From an uncultured Phascolarctobacterium sp. (GTDB lineage: Bacteria; Bacillota; Negativicutes; Acidaminococcales; Acidaminococcaceae), in NCBI GenBank assembly GCA_900553055.1, contig USBV01000071.1, positions 1-7,980 of the forward strand: a DNA stretch of 7,980 nt. Direction: 5' to 3'. Shown one piece after another: positions 5,764-7,980 of this stretch. Both the position numbers and the translations under genes were made by a program. Under the pieces are notes generated by a model, which was not told where the DNA came from, did no database searches, and saw only the letters and a list, made by a program, of their open reading frames with translations. Positions within the stretch are counted from its first letter, which is position 1. Each line of letters begins with the position of its first letter.

Positions 5764-7174
5764 ATACCTTCAAATACGGCAGCAGCGCTTTAAACAGCTT
5801 ATCCAGCGCCGGGTACAGGAGCTCGTCCTCAATGCCGGTGTAGTTCATAAGCAGGGTGTGGCTGTTATCGCTAAGCTTATTGTGGTAGTAATCCGAAAGG
5901 AATTTGATTTGCAGACCTTCCTTAAGCGCGGCTTCGCGCAGCTGGCTATCGCTTGCTTCCGTGGCCAAATGCAGCAAAAAGTGTAGGCCGCTGTTTTCGC
6001 CCTCAACCTGCAGTGCTTTGGCAGCGGGGCATGTGGCTAGGTATTGCAGAAGATTATCCCGCTTATTGCGATAATAGGTGCGCATGCGGTTGATGTGGCG
6101 CTCAAAATAACCGTCTTCGATAAATTTTGCTAATGTAAATTGCTCAAAATTAGATACAGTGCAGGAATAAAAGCCCAGTTTTGCATAAAAAAGTGAGGCC
6201 AGATGCTTTGGCAGCACCATGTAGCTAATGCGGAAGGTGGGGGCTAACGTTTTGGAAAAGGTGTTGATATAAATAACCTTTTCTGCCTTATCAATGCTTT
6301 GCAGGGGCGGAATGGGCTTGCCAAACAGGCGGAATTCGCAGTCGTAATCATCCTCGATGATGTAACGGCTGTTTTTTTGGCTGGCCCAGTGCAAAAGCTC
6401 GTAGCGGCGACTTACGGGCATGGTGATGCCGGTGGGAAACTGATGCGAGGGCGTGATGTGCAAAATATCGGCACCGCTGCTCTCTAAAACCTCGGCCTGA
6501 ATGCCCTGCTCATCCATGGGCAAATAGCGGCAAAAAACATCGTTGGTGCGATAAATAGCAGCCAGCTGGGGATAGCCGGGGTCCTCCAAGGCATAAATAT
6601 GGCAGCGTCCCAATAGCTGTACGATGAGGTTATACAGCGTTTGCGTACCGGAGCCGATAATGATTTGCTCCGGGGTAACATTTAAACCCCTAAATTGGTA
6701 TAAATGCTTGGCTAGGGCCTTGCGCAGGGGCAGCACGCCGCCGGTGGCAGTGTCGCTGATAAGGGCGTGCTCATCGGCGCTGGTGAGGGTGTTGCGCAAA
6801 AGGCGGGCCCAGGTGTTATAGGGAAAGGTTTCCAGGGGCACGCTGCTTTTGGCAAAGCTCAAGGTAGCAGGGGCCTTGGCCTCCACCAGCGGTTGGCTGG
6901 CTTGGGGCTGCGCTGTGGGCAACAGCTGCTGCTGCAGCTTGGCCACGTAATAGCCACGCTTGGGCTCGGAATAGATGTAGCCTTCCACAAGCAGCTGGGC
7001 GTAGGCATTTTCCACCGTAATCAGGCTGATGCCCAGATTTTTGGCCAACATGCGCTTGGAGGGCAGCTTTTCGCTGGCTTTGAGCGTGCCAACAAGGATA
7101 TCGTTTTTGATGCATTTATAAAGATGGGTGTACATGCTCTCACCCTGAAGATTGGCAAAGCTATAGGTAAGCAT
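5762..7174 (-). CDS. pdxR: MocR family regulator (GntR winged helix plus class I aminotransferase domain), probable PdxR
   Basis: This 470-aa DNA-binding protein uses a PLP-binding aminotransferase fold as its sensor. A GntR winged helix occupies about residues 10-78 (LPSKRMLAKNLGIS, then TVENAYAQLLVEGY and the RGYYV wing). A Gln/Ala/Pro linker spans 80-108, and a fold-type I aminotransferase domain runs from about 115. PLP residues are visible: K308 in TFSKTLAP (Schiff-base lysine), the EDDYDCEFR segment 274-282 with its cofactor aspartate, and TPSHQFPTG at 241-249. The start is the ATG at 7174, 8 nt after GGAGG (7183-7187 on +); a TTG at 7189 overlaps that site. Divergent pdxS makes a PdxR role (PLP-responsive control of pdxST, usually activation) likely but inferred. 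It could instead regulate another PLP- or amine-linked gene. Confidence 0.9.
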   Translation of the reverse strand: MLTYSFANLQGESMYTHLYKCIKNDILVGTLKASEKLPSKRMLAKNLGISLITVENAYAQLLVEGYIYSEPKRGYYVAKLQQQLLPTAQPQASQPLVEAKAPATLSFAKSSVPLETFPYNTWARLLRNTLTSADEHALISDTATGGVLPLRKALAKHLYQFRGLNVTPEQIIIGSGTQTLYNLIVQLLGRCHIYALEDPGYPQLAAIYRTNDVFCRYLPMDEQGIQAEVLESSGADILHITPSHQFPTGITMPVSRRYELLHWASQKNSRYIIEDDYDCEFRLFGKPIPPLQSIDKAEKVIYINTFSKTLAPTFRISYMVLPKHLASLFYAKLGFYSCTVSNFEQFTLAKFIEDGYFERHINRMRTYYRNKRDNLLQYLATCPAAKALQVEGENSGLHFLLHLATEASDSQLREAALKEGLQIKFLSDYYHNKLSDNSHTLLMNYTGIEDELLYPALDKLFKALLPYLKV

Positions 7175-7182
7175 GGGATGAA

Positions 7183-7187
7183 CCTCC
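7183..7187 (-). promoter_or_regulatory. Ribosome binding site fixing the MocR start
   Basis: GGAGG on the minus strand, 8 nt before the ATG at 7174. The competing TTG (7189) lies immediately upstream of and abuts the site, so it is not the likely start. Confidence 0.75.
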
Positions 7188-7214
7188 AACTGGTAATATA
7201 TTTTTGCTAAAAAA

Positions 7215-7248
7215 TGAGTATATACATATATTCAGATAGCATTATAAT
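7215..7248. promoter_or_regulatory. Divergent promoter region of mocR and pdxS with imperfect palindrome
   Basis: ATTATAAT at 7241-7248 is self-complementary, so it gives a TATAAT -10 box on each strand. The + copy (7243-7248) would start pdxS near 7255. Just upstream lies an imperfect 20-bp palindrome (7215-7234, TGAGTATATA/CATATATTCA, 8 of 10 positions paired) where the pdxS -35 would be. No good -35 is visible on either strand, which fits an activator-dependent promoter. The operator role is inferred. Confidence 0.45.
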
Positions 7249-7257
7249 ACTACGTAA

Positions 7258-7295
7258 CAGTGGTGCAGTAAAGTAAAAAGAAAGTAAAACCACTG
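7258..7295 (+). promoter_or_regulatory. pdxS leader hairpin enclosing two phased direct repeats
   Basis: CAGTGGT (7258-7264) pairs with ACCACTG (7289-7295) around a 24-nt A-rich loop at the predicted 5' end of the pdxS mRNA. Inside it AAAGTAAAA occurs twice, at 7270-7278 and 7281-7289, offset by 11 bp or one helical turn. MocR regulators typically bind direct repeats, so this is a candidate operator, though it lies downstream of the predicted start. Confidence 0.35.
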
Positions 7296-7308
7296 CGATT
7301 AATGTTAT

Positions 7309-7314
7309 GGAGGG
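7309..7314 (+). promoter_or_regulatory. Ribosome binding site fixing the pdxS start
   Basis: GGAGGG lies 7 nt before the ATG at 7322. An in-frame ATG at 7307 overlaps this site and is rejected. Confidence 0.8.
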
Positions 7315-7321
7315 ATTTTTG

Positions 7322-7980
7322 ATGAACGAAAGATACACATTAAATGCACAGCTGGCCCAAATGCTCAAGGGCGGCGTTATTATGGATGTAACCAATCCGG
7401 AGCAGGCACGCATTGCCGAGGCTGCAGGCGCCTGCGCAGTTATGGCTTTGGAAAAGATTCCGGCGGATATCCGTGCGGCCGGTGGCGTAGCGCGCATGAG
7501 CGACCCCAAGCTGATCAAGGAAATTCAAAATGCGGTTTCCATTCCCGTGATGGCCAAATGCCGCATTGGTCATTTTGTGGAGGCGCAGATTTTGGAGGCC
7601 TTGGAAATAGATTATATTGACGAAAGCGAGGTGCTGTCCCCGGCGGATGATGTTTACCATATTGATAAGACGCAATTTAAGGTGCCCTTTGTTTGCGGTG
7701 CCCGCGACTTGGGTGAAGCTTTGCGCCGCATCAGCCATGATTCGCACCAAGGGCGAGCCTGGCACGGGCGATGTGGTGCAGGCGGTGCGTCATATGCGCA
7801 AAATGAATCAGCAGATTGCGCAGCTGGCGGCGCTGCAGCCCAACGAGCTCTTTAATGCGGCCAAGGAGCTGCAGGTGCCCTATGATTTGGTGGTTTATGT
7901 GCATGAGCACAAGCGCTTGCCCGTAGTTAATTTTGCGGCTGGCGGCGTGGCAACGCCTGCGGATGCAGCGCTGATGATGC
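7322..7980 (+). pseudogene. pdxS: Pyridoxal 5'-phosphate synthase subunit PdxS, frameshifted near 7733 and cut by window end
   Basis: PdxS builds PLP from ribose 5-phosphate, glyceraldehyde 3-phosphate and ammonia supplied by PdxT; the full protein is about 290 aa. The first frame gives a clean N-terminal half with D22 (IMDV), K79 in MAKCRIGH (first Schiff-base lysine) and the [11 protein letters not shown] segment 100-110. After Ile137 (7730-7732) it leaves the family sequence and stops at 7853-7855, giving 177 aa. From the ATG at 7737 the next frame resumes PdxS exactly ([12 protein letters not shown] with the second catalytic lysine, then [10 protein letters not shown] and [11 protein letters not shown]) and stays open to 7980. 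Families have five residues (AEGA plus A or S) between that Ile and Met; here there are four bases, so 11 nt are missing. This is either a real mutation or an assembly error. pdxT would be expected just beyond the window. Confidence 0.85.

Noticed and set aside
6767..7210. 147-codon + strand frame antisense to the MocR N-terminal region
   Set aside because: It is the complement of a well-supported gene, low-complexity Gly/Ala-rich, and without family motifs.
7715..7760. Programmed ribosomal frameshift in pdxS
   Set aside because: No slippery run or stimulatory element is evident, and PdxS families do not use recoding. Conserved residues are actually missing, which a frameshift during translation would not restore.
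1..7980. CRISPR arrays, tRNA/rRNA genes, transposases or phage genes
   Set aside because: No regularly spaced direct repeats, cloverleaf-like sequences or recognisable mobile-element proteins were found on either strand.

Overview
The window reads as a chromosomal segment of a mid-GC Firmicute. The Shine-Dalgarno sites are strong (GGAGG-type), TATAAT promoters with TG extensions recur, and the intergenic gaps are short. The protein set (purple-acid-phosphatase-like phosphoesterase, BASS transporter, ClC exchanger with a TrkA-C tail, MocR regulator beside pdxS) would suit a Negativicute of the Acidaminococcaceae type. That assignment is an inference from protein flavour, not a demonstrated identification. 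There is no phage, IS transposase, CRISPR array, rRNA or tRNA.

Layout. (1) 3-1184 (+): the 3' part of a metallophosphoesterase gene whose start lies left of the window. (2) 2727-1295 (-): a two-gene operon, yigZ then a TauE/SafE-type permease, from a promoter near 2769-2797. (3) 2955-3938 (+): a bile-acid:sodium-symporter family transporter with its own extended -10 promoter, a folded ~95-nt leader and a clean terminator. (4) 4094-5659 (+): a ClC chloride/proton exchanger with a C-terminal RCK_C/TrkA-C domain, also behind a foldable leader. (5) 7174-5762 (-): a MocR/PdxR-type regulator, divergent from (6) pdxS at 7322-7980 (+), the PLP synthase subunit, which is broken by an apparent 11-nt deletion near 7733 and runs off the right edge.

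How the genes relate. The only clear functional pairing is the last one. A PLP-binding MocR regulator faces pdxS across a 147-bp intergenic region that carries a symmetric -10 box, an imperfect palindrome and two phased AAAGTAAAA direct repeats. The regulator probably senses PLP and controls B6 synthesis. The three transporters (TauE-like, BASS, ClC) have separate promoters and no obvious shared pathway.

The most unusual feature is non-coding. The two convergent gene junctions (1185-1294 and 5660-5761) each carry one copy, in opposite orientation, of a 28-bp element (27/28 identical). In each copy the element forms the top and 17-nt loop of a hairpin whose lower stem is different but still complementary. 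Each copy lies beside a separate bidirectional terminator. Apart from this element and the pdxS frameshift, the region is ordinary housekeeping and transport DNA. I found no new multi-gene system.
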